NCBI RefSeq assembly: GCF_001983105.1
Contig: NZ_MOMC01000021.1
Location: 8,477 to 14,728 of the forward strand
Direction: 5' to 3'
DNA: 6,252 bases
Origin: Pseudofrankia asymbiotica
GTDB taxonomy: Bacteria > Actinomycetota > Actinomycetes > Frankiales > Frankiaceae
In this document: positions 1-5,936 of the stretch, piece after piece
How the letters are laid out: every line of letters starts with the position of its first letter
Numbering within the stretch: the stretch's first letter is position 1
Translations under genes and position numbers: made by a program
Notes under the pieces: model-generated
Told to the model about the DNA's origin: nothing
Database searches by the model: none
The model's input: the letters and a program-made list of their open reading frames with translations, nothing else

Positions 1-77
1 AGTAATCATGCGCTAGCTTTGAGTAGTCGATGATCATTCTTTCCTTACCCGATGGTGCTAGTCACGCTCCGCACACA

Positions 78-106
78 TGGACTATTTCCAAACTAGGGTC
101 GATAAG
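78..106 (+). promoter_or_regulatory. Weak candidate promoter for the small membrane protein gene
   Basis: TGGACT (78-83) and GATAAG (101-106) match the housekeeping -35 and -10 consensus hexamers at four of six positions each, with an ideal 17-bp spacer, inside the AT-richer stretch. Transcription from it would give a leader of about 160 nt before the GTG at 273. The call rests only on hexamer similarity and could be chance. Confidence 0.22.
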
Positions 107-255
107 TCCACGCCACCCAGTCAATCTCCTTCACACTGTGTAACCGACAGCTACCGAGGGTACGGAGCCGATGACACGGTCCGCCCGATCCGATCCGTTC
201 GGTCGACCGGCGGCGACCGTGCCCGCGCGTCGGCCCACACCGCCGGCCGCGGCCC

Positions 256-263
256 GAGAGGGG
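256..263 (+). promoter_or_regulatory. Ribosome binding site for the DUF6458-like gene
   Basis: The purine run GAGAGGGG ends 9 nt before the GTG at 273. This supports that GTG as the start over the out-of-frame GTG at 263, which overlaps the run itself. Confidence 0.55.
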
Positions 264-272
264 TGAGCAACG

Positions 273-584
273 GTGACCATCGGCTCGTCGATCCTCATGA
301 TCGTGGCCGGCGCGATTCTCCGGTACGCGGTCACGTGGCACATCCACGGCCTGAACCTGCCGGCGCTGGGCCTGATCCTGGCCATCGCGGGCATCATCAC
401 CCTGGTGATACGGCTTATCTGGCTGTTCAACCCGGATCTCGGGGGGCAACGGCCACCGACGGATCCGCCGGCCGAGCTCGGTGGCTGGCCGGCCAACCGC
501 TCTCCCCTGCCGCCGCGAGGTCACGCGTCGCCGCCCGTCTCCACCGGCCCCCACGGATGGCGTCCGGAAGATCACTCACGGTAG
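273..584 (+). CDS. Small two-helix membrane protein, DUF6458-like
   Basis: This 103-residue protein starts at a GTG preceded by a good purine-rich ribosome binding site. Residues about 4-20 and 30-52 form two hydrophobic segments separated by a short polar turn (around TWHIHGLN), followed by a Pro/Gly-rich, probably disordered tail of about 50 residues. The N-terminal pattern, a short polar start, a first helix beginning with SSILMIVAGAI and a Gly/Ile/Leu-rich second helix, resembles the small actinobacterial membrane proteins grouped as DUF6458, whose function is unknown to me. It probably sits in the cytoplasmic membrane. It converges on the regulator gene, with its stop 179 bp from the regulator's stop and hairpins between. 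The family assignment is from pattern memory; the membrane topology is seen directly. The soluble tail is weakly constrained and could differ in relatives. Confidence 0.72.
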   Translation: MTIGSSILMIVAGAILRYAVTWHIHGLNLPALGLILAIAGIITLVIRLIWLFNPDLGGQRPPTDPPAELGGWPANRSPLPPRGHASPPVSTGPHGWRPEDHSR

Positions 585-636
585 GCGGCCTCCTCGCATG
601 ATGTGAGACCAGGTCGCTCAGGCGGGAGGCGCGTCC

Positions 637-668
637 CGTCAGGCCCGCGGCCAGCCGCGGGCCTGGCG
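637..668. terminator. Strong hairpin between convergent genes, likely terminator
   Basis: AGGCCCGCGG (641-650) and CCGCGGGCCT (655-664) form a perfect 10-bp stem around the four-base loop CCAG. The stem extends outward by 640-665, 638-667 and 637-668 plus one T-G pair (639-666), giving about 14 bp. On the + transcript the odd pair is a tolerable G-U; on the minus transcript it is an A-C mismatch, so the longer form favours the + gene. It lies 53 bp after the + gene stop and about 96 bp after the minus gene stop. There is no T-run on either side, as is common for terminators in high-GC actinobacteria. Confidence 0.7.
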
Positions 669-694
669 CCCGCCCCGCGCCGCCGGCTCCTTTA

Positions 695-716
695 CCCGGC
701 CGCCGGTCCGGCCGGG
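695..716. terminator. Second hairpin, probably terminator of the LuxR gene
   Basis: CCCGGCCG (695-702) and CGGCCGGG (709-716) form a perfect 8-bp stem with a six-base loop. It begins about 48 nt beyond the regulator's stop codon on the minus strand and is followed there by TAAA. It may work with the larger hairpin at 637-668 so that the two converging transcripts are stopped in both directions. Confidence 0.5.
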
Positions 717-763
717 AACCTCCCGATCCGCGGGCCTGCGTGGGACCCGCGCCGAGTGGCCGC

Positions 764-3700
764 TCAGAGCAGGTGCAGGGCGCGGGCGCGGTGCACCGCG
801 TCCCGCCGCCTGGCCACGTCGAGCTTGCGGTAGATGCTCTTCAGGTGCGTCTTCACCGTGTTGACCGAGACGTACAGCTCGGCGGCGATCTCCGCCGTCG
901 TCAGCATCGTCGGCAGGTAGCTGAGCACCGCCAGCTCCCGCTCGCTGAGCCGATCGGCCCCCCGCCCGGTCCGAGGCGGCTGCGGCCGCCCGCCCGGCTC
1001 CTCGCCCGCCGGCCGTGGCCGGCCGCCGGGCGACGCGAAGCCGCCTCCGGCAGCCGTCTCGGCCGTCTGGCCGGTCCCGGACGCTCCCGGGATCCGTGGC
1101 GCCCGGCTCACGACGGCGGGCCGGGCTCCTGGCCCGGCCAACGATTCGGGTGAGCGCGCCGACGCGGCCGGCCGGCCGGCCGATGGGGGCTCGGCGGACG
1201 CCCCGGCGGGGGCCGCCCAGACGCGTTCCTCCTCCGCGCCACCGGTGGCGGCCAGCGCCGGGGAGGCTCCGGGCGCGGGCGCCGCCCCGGGTATGGCGGA
1301 GGCGGTCGAGGAACGACCAGGCTCCGCGCCGTCGGCGCCCGGGCTCCTCCAACCCCCGCCACGCGCGGTGGCCTCGGGCAGACGCGACGGCGTGGGCGCG
1401 GGCGCGCCACCGCCGCCACCGCCGCCACCGCCGGCGACGCCCGGCGCCCGGCGAGCGGCGGGCACCGCCACCGGGCGGACCCGGCCCGCCGGCTGCCCGA
1501 ACCCGCCCGTCACCACCGGTTCCGCCGCCCGGCGCCGTGGCTCGCGGACGAGACCCGCCCGCAGCGCGGCGACCAGTTCGGGCGCCGCGTCCGACAGGCC
1601 CGGGTGCGCTTCGGTCAACGCGACTACCTCGGGACCCAGCTCCAGAAGGGGGCGTACCAGCGGCTCGTCCTGAGCGAGCGCGAACGCTCGCGCCAGCAGG
1701 CCGCCGGCCTGCGCCCCGTCTCCACGCCGGGCAGCCGCGAGCGCGCTGACGGCGCAGGCCCCGACCACGCTCACCACGCCCCCGCCGTCGGCGCGCAGCA
1801 ACGGGGCGACTGTGAGCGCGGCGGCGGCCGCGTCGCCCTGAGCCAGCTGGGCACGGCCCCTGGCGAGCCGCGCGGCCGAGCCGTCCCGCCGCCCAGCCGC
1901 CTCGTCGCGCTCCAGCAGCCGCAGTGCGGCATCCGGGTTGCCGCCGGCCACCAGCAGGTCGGCCTGCGCGGCCTCGCGCAGTGCCAGCAGCAACGCCGGC
2001 CCCTCGCGGGCCGGGACGGCGCCCAGCGCGCGCCGGGCCGCCCGCAGGTCGTCGGCTCCACGTCGCCCCAGGTGCAGCCACGCGCGCAGAACGTTCGCCA
2101 GATCCGGCAGCTGGCCAGCCTGACCAGTGCCGACGGCGCGAGCGGCCTGGTCCACCCAGGCGAGCCCGCGTTCGACGTCTCCCCGGTAGCCGGCGACGAC
2201 CGCGAGCGCCAGCAGCGCCTCGACGGCCCCGACCGGTGCGGGCGAGCCCGCGAGCCAAGCCGCCTGCTCCAGGTCACGCCAGCCGCGGTCGTGTTCCTCG
2301 TGGCCTCGTCCGTCCAGGCCAGCCGACTCCCGCGGCGGCGACTCGCCGCCGTCGCGCGCGGCTCGGGCAGCCGCGGATGGCGCGGGCGAGGAGGGCGCGG
2401 GCGAGGAGGGCGCGGACGAACCGGGCGAAGACGGCGCGGACGTGGGCACGGGCACGGCGCCCGGGACGCCCGGCACGCCCGGGACGGCGCCTCCCGGGAC
2501 CATGTGGCGCGCCGGTCCCGGCTGCTCCTCGCGGGCCGTCCATGCCGGCCGGGCCTGGTCGACGGCTCGCCCGTCGTCTCCGAGTGATGGACCCGAGTCG
2601 CTCGCGGCGACGCCGAGTGGCCCACGCATGGCCGCGAGGGCCGCGGCGGCGGTCTCCTCCGCCAGGCGCAGGCGCCCACGCAGCGCCGATCCGAGGGCGA
2701 GAGCGCCCAGGCAGCTGGCCGTCGCGCCACCCAGCCGTGTCCGGCGTGCCTCGGCGAGCGCCGTGCGCAGCGCGTCTTCGGCGGCCTCGAGCCGGCCGCG
2801 CCACAGCTCGGCCCGGCCTCGAGAGCACAGGGCGAGCGGGCGCAGCCCGTCGGGCAGACCGTCAGCCGGCCCGGGCGGCGGCACTGACCTCGTCCGCAGC
2901 GCCCGGCGCGCCGCGGTCATCATGGCGTCGACGTCGCCGGCCAGCTCCGCCCGGCGCAGCTCGACGGCCTCGATCGCCATCAGCAACGACCGCCGCGTCG
3001 CGCCGGCCGCGCCGTCGCCCGCCCGTTCGTGGCCGGGTCGTCCCGCCCAGGCCGCGGCCGCGGGGACAGCAGCCGGGCCCGCGTTCGCTCCCGCTCGCGC
3101 CCGGTCCAGGTGCTCACCGGCCGCCGCGACGTCCCCCGTGAGCACCCGGGCAAGCCCGGCGACCGTCGCGCACTCGGGACCGAGCGCGGCGGCGCGGTCG
3201 GGGTAGTCGGTGACCAGCGCGGCCAGCTCCGGCAGGTCGCCCTGCAGGATGAGAGGCACCGTGCCGCGCGCGACCAGGCAGGCGAGGTAGCGCCAGTCGC
3301 CGGCGCGCCGTGCGTGCCGGGCCGCGTCGACGAGCCGGCGGTTCGCCGCGTACCAGAGCGCGGCGCGCAGGTTGAGCTCGGCCTCGTCCTCGGTCGGATC
3401 CCTGCGCAGCGTCTCTCGCAGCATGCCGCGCAGCAGCTGGTGGTAGCGGAACCAGGGCGCCGCCGCGGCGAGGTCCGCCGGCTCGGCCGCCTCGGCCAGC
3501 TCGCTGTCGGGCGCGGGCGGGAGCGTCAGGCGCGTCGCGAGGACGTCGCCGGCGGCGAGCTCGGCGAGCAGCTGTTCCCCCCCGCCGCGCTCCGCGACGA
3601 CCGCCTCCGCCAGCGGGCCGCACACCTGGTCGAGCACGCTGGTGCGCAGCAGCAGCGGGCGCACGAGCGCGGGCAGGGCGACGAGCGCCTCAGCGCGCAG

Positions 3701-4909
3701 ATACTCCGCGACGGGCTCGAACGCTCCGGACGGCAGCGCTGGATATCCCAGCCTGCCCTGCCCGACGTCCGACGCGCCGGCGCCGGCTCGGTCTGCCGCC
3801 CCCGCGGGGCCGTACGCGGCATCCGCGGGCCCGGCCCCGGCCGTCCGGACGCCGGCCGCGTAGACGGCCGGACCCGCCGGACCCGGCCTCGACGCCAGGC
3901 CTCCGGCGGCCAGCCGGAGGCCCGCGGCCCAGCCCTCGGTGACGGACAGCAGGGCGGGACCGGCGGCGGCCGGCGCGCGCAGCGCGGTGAGCAGCCGGGC
4001 GGTCTCCTCGGTGTCGAACGCGAGCAGGTCGGGACCGATCTCGGTGAGCTGGCCCGCCGCCCGCGCTCGATGGGTGGCGACCGGTATCCGGCGGCCGCAC
4101 AGCACCAGCCGCGCGCCCGTCAGCTCACCGGCGAGCAGGCGCAGGCCGGCGATGTCGGCCTCGTCGCGGACCAGTTCGAGATCGTCGATGACCAGGACCA
4201 ACGGCGCGGGGCGTCCGCGCGACAGCACATCGGCCAGGCCGCGGCAGAAGGAGCCCACCGCGGCACCCGGAGGTGGCGGGCACAGCTCGCTGAGCCCCAC
4301 GTCCAGAGCGGTCTCGGGGTGGCTCGCCAGCGCGACGAGCAGGTGCTCCCACAACGAGGGTCTGGCGGCGGCCGACCGGGAATGGCCAGCGGGCGCCGTG
4401 TCGCCGGGCATGACGTGAGTGGGAGAGAGCCTGCCGGCCGCGGCCTCGCCTGGAGGGGCATCCCTCGGGAGGGTGCCCACCAAGGCCACCGGGCCCGGTC
4501 GATCACCCCGCGCGGGGCTGGCGGCCGGGTCGACGCGCAACCAGACGATCGGCAGCGTGTCCCGGCGCGCGAGGTACCAGGAGGCGACCAGGGCTGTCTT
4601 GCCGCTGCCCGCCGGGCCGCGCACGACGGTCAGCGCCCGCCCGGTGCCCTGGTCGAGGATCTCCCACAGCCGCGGGCGGGGCACGAACGGCACCGGCAGC
4701 GCGGGCGGGGCGAGCTGGCCGCGCAGCGGCGGCGGACCGCCGCCGGCAGCGTCACCACCGCCACGGCCGGCGCGCGCCGCGACGCCGGTCCGGACATCCG
4801 CGACGCCGGTCGGAACGTCCTCGATGCCGGTCCGGACGTCCTTCGCGGCGGCGGACCCCACGCCCGCGCCTTTTCCATCGCCCGGCACGCCATCACCCCC
4901 AGCTCCCAA
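764..4909 (-). CDS. Giant LuxR-family ATP-binding transcriptional regulator (LAL/MalT type)
   Basis: The longest reading starts at a TTG and gives 1381 residues, well above the roughly 900 usual for MalT/LAL regulators. Residues 1-70 are low-complexity. Walker A is GPAGSGKT at 98-105, followed by IVWLRVDP (121-128). Walker B is LVLVIDD at 237-243, then LVLCGRR (268-274). TEGWAAGLRLAA (324-335) and WFRYHQLLRGMLRETL (486-501) are family hallmarks. Residues about 505-765 and 875-1120 are Ala/Leu/Arg-rich and look like TPR-type helical repeats. Residues 1319-1381 form a canonical LuxR helix-turn-helix, with LSERELAVL and then SVNTVKTHLKSIYRKL. In this family ATP and an inducer drive oligomerisation on DNA; the inducer and targets here are unknown. 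Disordered inserts occupy about 340-395, 790-870 and 1125-1318. GTG at 4886-4888 (1374 residues) may be the true start, as GGGGGT lies 6 nt before it and the TTG has no clear ribosome site. Its nearest neighbours suggest no pathway. Confidence 0.93.
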   Translation of the reverse strand: MGAGGDGVPGDGKGAGVGSAAAKDVRTGIEDVPTGVADVRTGVAARAGRGGGDAAGGGPPPLRGQLAPPALPVPFVPRPRLWEILDQGTGRALTVVRGPAGSGKTALVASWYLARRDTLPIVWLRVDPAASPARGDRPGPVALVGTLPRDAPPGEAAAGRLSPTHVMPGDTAPAGHSRSAAARPSLWEHLLVALASHPETALDVGLSELCPPPPGAAVGSFCRGLADVLSRGRPAPLVLVIDDLELVRDEADIAGLRLLAGELTGARLVLCGRRIPVATHRARAAGQLTEIGPDLLAFDTEETARLLTALRAPAAAGPALLSVTEGWAAGLRLAAGGLASRPGPAGPAVYAAGVRTAGAGPADAAYGPAGAADRAGAGASDVGQGRLGYPALPSGAFEPVAEYLRAEALVALPALVRPLLLRTSVLDQVCGPLAEAVVAERGGGEQLLAELAAGDVLATRLTLPPAPDSELAEAAEPADLAAAAPWFRYHQLLRGMLRETLRRDPTEDEAELNLRAALWYAANRRLVDAARHARRAGDWRYLACLVARGTVPLILQGDLPELAALVTDYPDRAAALGPECATVAGLARVLTGDVAAAGEHLDRARAGANAGPAAVPAAAAWAGRPGHERAGDGAAGATRRSLLMAIEAVELRRAELAGDVDAMMTAARRALRTRSVPPPGPADGLPDGLRPLALCSRGRAELWRGRLEAAEDALRTALAEARRTRLGGATASCLGALALGSALRGRLRLAEETAAAALAAMRGPLGVAASDSGPSLGDDGRAVDQARPAWTAREEQPGPARHMVPGGAVPGVPGVPGAVPVPTSAPSSPGSSAPSSPAPSSPAPSAAARAARDGGESPPRESAGLDGRGHEEHDRGWRDLEQAAWLAGSPAPVGAVEALLALAVVAGYRGDVERGLAWVDQAARAVGTGQAGQLPDLANVLRAWLHLGRRGADDLRAARRALGAVPAREGPALLLALREAAQADLLVAGGNPDAALRLLERDEAAGRRDGSAARLARGRAQLAQGDAAAAALTVAPLLRADGGGVVSVVGACAVSALAAARRGDGAQAGGLLARAFALAQDEPLVRPLLELGPEVVALTEAHPGLSDAAPELVAALRAGLVREPRRRAAEPVVTGGFGQPAGRVRPVAVPAARRAPGVAGGGGGGGGGAPAPTPSRLPEATARGGGWRSPGADGAEPGRSSTASAIPGAAPAPGASPALAATGGAEEERVWAAPAGASAEPPSAGRPAASARSPESLAGPGARPAVVSRAPRIPGASGTGQTAETAAGGGFASPGGRPRPAGEEPGGRPQPPRTGRGADRLSERELAVLSYLPTMLTTAEIAAELYVSVNTVKTHLKSIYRKLDVARRRDAVHRARALHLL
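767..955 (-). other. LuxR C-terminal helix-turn-helix domain (GerE type)
   Basis: Residues 1319-1381 of the regulator hold the complete DNA-binding domain. Visible marks are LSERE at 1321-1325, the scaffold helix ending LPTMLTTAEIA, the turn before LYVSVNTVKTHL (recognition helix), then IYRKLDV and the closing AVHRARAL. No key residue of the family appears to be lost, so DNA binding should be intact despite the long disordered linker before it. Confidence 0.93.
1409..1435. repeat. 9-bp tandem repeat encoding a nine-glycine run
   Basis: ACCGCCGCC repeats with a 9-bp period (copies at 1409, 1418 and 1427, the last ending imperfectly). On the minus strand it encodes nine consecutive glycines, residues about 1160-1168 of the regulator, inside its disordered linker before the helix-turn-helix. 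It is a likely replication-slippage site; any change by 9 bp keeps the frame. Confidence 0.8.
2381..2410. repeat. Exact 15-bp direct repeat in the Ser/Pro linker
   Basis: CGCGGGCGAGGAGGG occurs twice in exact tandem (2381-2395 and 2396-2410), and a third degraded unit begins at 2411. It encodes the SSPAP-type repeats around residues 832-845 of the regulator. Next to it (about 2461-2490) the coding sequence gives VPGVPGVPG, another short period. Together they mark a low-complexity hinge, about residues 790-870, that splits the helical middle of the protein. Confidence 0.75.
4781..4843. repeat. Three 21-bp tandem repeats encoding heptapeptides
   Basis: Three consecutive 21-bp units (4781-4801, 4802-4822, 4823-4843) differ at only a few positions. 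On the minus strand they encode KDVRTGI, EDVPTGV and ADVRTGV, residues 23-43, just before the conserved ATPase part of the regulator. The period is in frame, so expansion or contraction would change the N-terminus by seven residues without breaking the gene. If the true start lies downstream of these codons the repeat would be untranslated. Confidence 0.8.
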
Positions 4910-4912
4910 CGT

Positions 4913-4941
4913 ACGGTAACTGGAGTCTCACCCTCTGTCGC
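4913..4941 (-). promoter_or_regulatory. Candidate promoter of the LuxR-family regulator
   Basis: Read on the minus strand, GCGACA (4936-4941) and TACCGT (4913-4918) are separated by exactly 17 bp. The -10 fits TANNNT and the -35 keeps GACA. Transcription would begin near 4903-4907, at or inside the TTG codon. That would make the TTG unusable and favour the GTG at 4886-4888 with a very short leader. This is inference from pattern and spacing. Confidence 0.3.
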
Positions 4942-5024
4942 GAGCACGTGTCGTACGCGGACGGCTTCCCATACCGCCGACTTCCCGCGGCGCCGACCGG
5001 GCCAGAAGGCGCGGCCATCGCGGA

Positions 5025-5040
5025 CCCGCGACGACGCGGG
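5025..5040 (-). terminator. Short hairpin after the DUF4193 gene
   Basis: CCCGCG (5025-5030) and CGCGGG (5035-5040) form a perfect 6-bp GC stem around ACGA, starting 5 nt past the DUF4193 stop codon. No T-run follows on the minus strand. It could be a weak terminator or a 3' stabilising structure that reduces read-through into the regulator gene 135 bp away. Confidence 0.4.
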
Positions 5041-5044
5041 CCGA

Positions 5045-5344
5045 TCAGGCCGCGCAGTCCGAGCAGACCGTACGGCGAGCATCCGCCAGCTGGCTGCGGT
5101 GGTGTATGAGGAAGCAGCTCGTGCAGGTGAACTCGTCGGCCTGCCGCGGCAGCACGCGCAGCGCCAGGTCCTCGTCACGCACCTCGGCGTCGGGCAGATC
5201 CAGCTCCGTCTCCAGAGCGTCCACGTCGTCGCCCAGGTCGGCCGCGGCGCCAAGGCGCTGCGCCTTCAACGACTCCAGACTCTGCTCCTGAAGATCATCG
5301 TCGTCCGCGCCGGAACTACGCCTGGCGTCGAAGTCGCGAGCCAT
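5045..5344 (-). CDS. DUF4193 family zinc-ribbon protein
   Basis: This 99-residue protein begins MARDFDARR, has a very acidic middle (DDDDLQEQSLESLK, then a run rich in Asp, Glu and Leu around 38-60), and ends in a zinc-ribbon. The cysteine pairs are C74-X2-C77 and C94-X2-C97, with the conserved FLIHHRSQLA between them. Length and layout match DUF4193, a family widespread in actinobacteria and of unknown biochemical role. In Mycobacterium tuberculosis the relative is, from memory, Rv2699c, near dut and sigA. The ATG at 5342-5344 is chosen because MARDFDAR is the family start and AAGGAG lies 4 nt before it; the frame stays open upstream, but that extension resembles nothing. The protein is soluble and probably cytoplasmic. 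It is encoded on the same strand as the regulator, 135 bp upstream of it. The family call is secure; the function is not. Confidence 0.92.
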   Translation of the reverse strand: MARDFDARRSSGADDDDLQEQSLESLKAQRLGAAADLGDDVDALETELDLPDAEVRDEDLALRVLPRQADEFTCTSCFLIHHRSQLADARRTVCSDCAA

Positions 5345-5345
5345 G

Positions 5346-5356
5346 CCTCTCCTTCC
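5346..5356 (-). promoter_or_regulatory. Ribosome binding site of the DUF4193 gene
   Basis: The minus strand reads GGAAGGAGAGG just before C and the ATG, a strong anti-16S match. The core AAGGAG is only 4 nt from the start, slightly short but workable. It decides in favour of the 99-residue start over in-frame upstream codons. Confidence 0.7.
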
Positions 5357-5618
5357 CTCGGTCCAAGGGGTCGGCCTTCCACTGGCCTCCGGGCACCAGC
5401 GAGGCGGCCGACCCGTCCCCTCCTCGCCAGCCGTGATGCCGGCCGGCGGGCGCTCCATCCGCCCCCGCCAGCCGTCTTCGCCGCCGTCCCGCTCAGGCAT
5501 CCCGCGACCAGAGCGACGGGCCGGGCTCGCGGGTTCCGCCGTCCACGACGGGCCGCGACACCTACCAGGCCTCGTCTCCGAACGGGATCGGGTGGTCACA
5601 ATACGCAATGCCATCGGC

Positions 5619-5698
5619 GCGAGAACGTCCCGGCGCCGCATGTCCACATTTCCCCGTGCCTGTACCGCCCGAGTGGGACCGGCGAGGCCGTTCTCGCC
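5619..5698 (-). repeat. Inverted repeats forming two mutually exclusive hairpins
   Basis: GCGAGAACG (5619-5627) is the exact reverse complement of CGTTCTCGC (5689-5697), spaced by 61 nt, and four more pairs just inside are possible (5628-5631 with 5675-5678). Within the same stretch GGCGAG (5681-5686) and CTCGCC (5693-5698) form a perfect local 6-bp hairpin that uses the same bases. On a minus-strand transcript the local hairpin would be made first and the long-range stem would have to displace it. The cluster sits about 275-355 nt upstream of the DUF4193 start. It could be a structured leader or chance in GC-rich DNA. Confidence 0.4.
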
Positions 5699-5848
5699 AG
5701 CCGGGGCCCCGACGACGGCGCATGGGCCGTCGTCGACCGCCTCGATCATCAAAGCCGGTGCGAAGGATACGGGGCCGGGCCCGCCGGGGGCCAATTCAAC
5801 GGTGGTCCTATCGGTGTCTTTCCGGCCACATCGCGGGCGCCCACGACC

Positions 5849-5865
5849 CGCGGGCGAGGCCCGCG
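5849..5865 (-). terminator. Hairpin downstream of the GroES-like gene
   Basis: CGCGGGC (5849-5855) and GCCCGCG (5859-5865) form a perfect 7-bp stem with a three-base loop, about 70 nt past the GroES-like stop. An alternative 8-bp pairing of TCGCGGGC (5831-5838) with GCCCGCGA (5859-5866) shares the same arm. No T-run follows. It is the best terminator candidate for that gene. Confidence 0.45.
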
Positions 5866-5936
5866 ATCCGGAGAGAGCGGTAGATATCGGCCTGAAGACA
5901 GCAGCCGGCCCTGAAACCGCCTAGAGGGAGCCGAGG

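Larger units (their letters stand above)
1..272. other. Non-coding left flank with reduced GC
   Basis: No coding region is convincing here. The first 60 bases are about 43% GC and the first 180 about 51%, in sharp contrast to the neighbouring genes. From about 180 onward the sequence becomes GC-rich again up to the start of the small membrane protein gene. Two short palindromes are visible (ATGATCAT at 30-37 and CGGTCGACCG at 200-209), neither long enough to call an operator. The simplest reading is an intergenic regulatory region for the + strand gene at 273. Confidence 0.6.
5345..5936. other. 592-bp gap without a recognisable gene, rich in hairpins
   Basis: Open frames cross this stretch on both strands, but none of their translations shows a domain, a hydrophobic pattern or a good start signal, and the long ones only reflect high GC. 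The gap separates the GroES-like gene from the DUF4193 gene, both on the minus strand, and should hold the terminator of the first and the promoter of the second. No convincing promoter hexamer pair was found for DUF4193. The readable structure is a terminator-like hairpin near 5849-5865 and an inverted-repeat cluster at 5619-5698, listed separately. Confidence 0.6.

Noticed and set aside
200..209. Perfect 10-bp palindrome CGGTCGACCG upstream of the membrane protein gene
   Set aside because: The symmetry ends at 10 bp and there is no second copy; GC-rich palindromes of this size are common in such DNA.
77..601. A 174-codon + strand frame overlapping the small membrane protein in another phase
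   Set aside because: The 273-584 frame has a ribosome binding site and two clear membrane helices. This one is low-complexity and begins inside the AT-rich flank without a ribosome site.
639..2258. A 539-codon minus-strand frame overlapping the regulator in another phase
   Set aside because: It consists of Arg/Gly/Ala-rich sequence without motifs and overlaps the strongly supported LuxR helix-turn-helix and linker coding sequence in the same direction.
4941..4957. CACGTG (4945-4950) and CGTACG (4952-4957) palindromes near the regulator promoter
   Set aside because: Six-base palindromes are expected by chance, and their flanks do not extend the symmetry, so an operator cannot be supported.
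5345..5794. In-frame upstream extension of DUF4193 to a 249-residue protein
   Set aside because: The 99-residue form matches the family length and has a strong ribosome binding site at its ATG; the extension shows no recognisable pattern.
5608..5883. A 91-codon + strand frame in the gap
   Set aside because: It is highly Arg/Pro-rich and shows no start signal or family resemblance.
3029..5914. A 961-codon open frame on the + strand, antisense to the regulator and DUF4193 genes
   Set aside because: Its translation is Arg/Gly/Pro/Ala-rich with no recognisable domain. It lies opposite two genes with clear conserved motifs, so it is the usual consequence of high GC, which depletes stop codons.
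5343..5924. A 193-codon + strand frame filling the gap upstream of DUF4193
   Set aside because: It overlaps the DUF4193 start and its ribosome binding site. Its translation is Pro/Arg/Ser-rich with no hydrophobic or domain pattern, and there is no ribosome site of its own.
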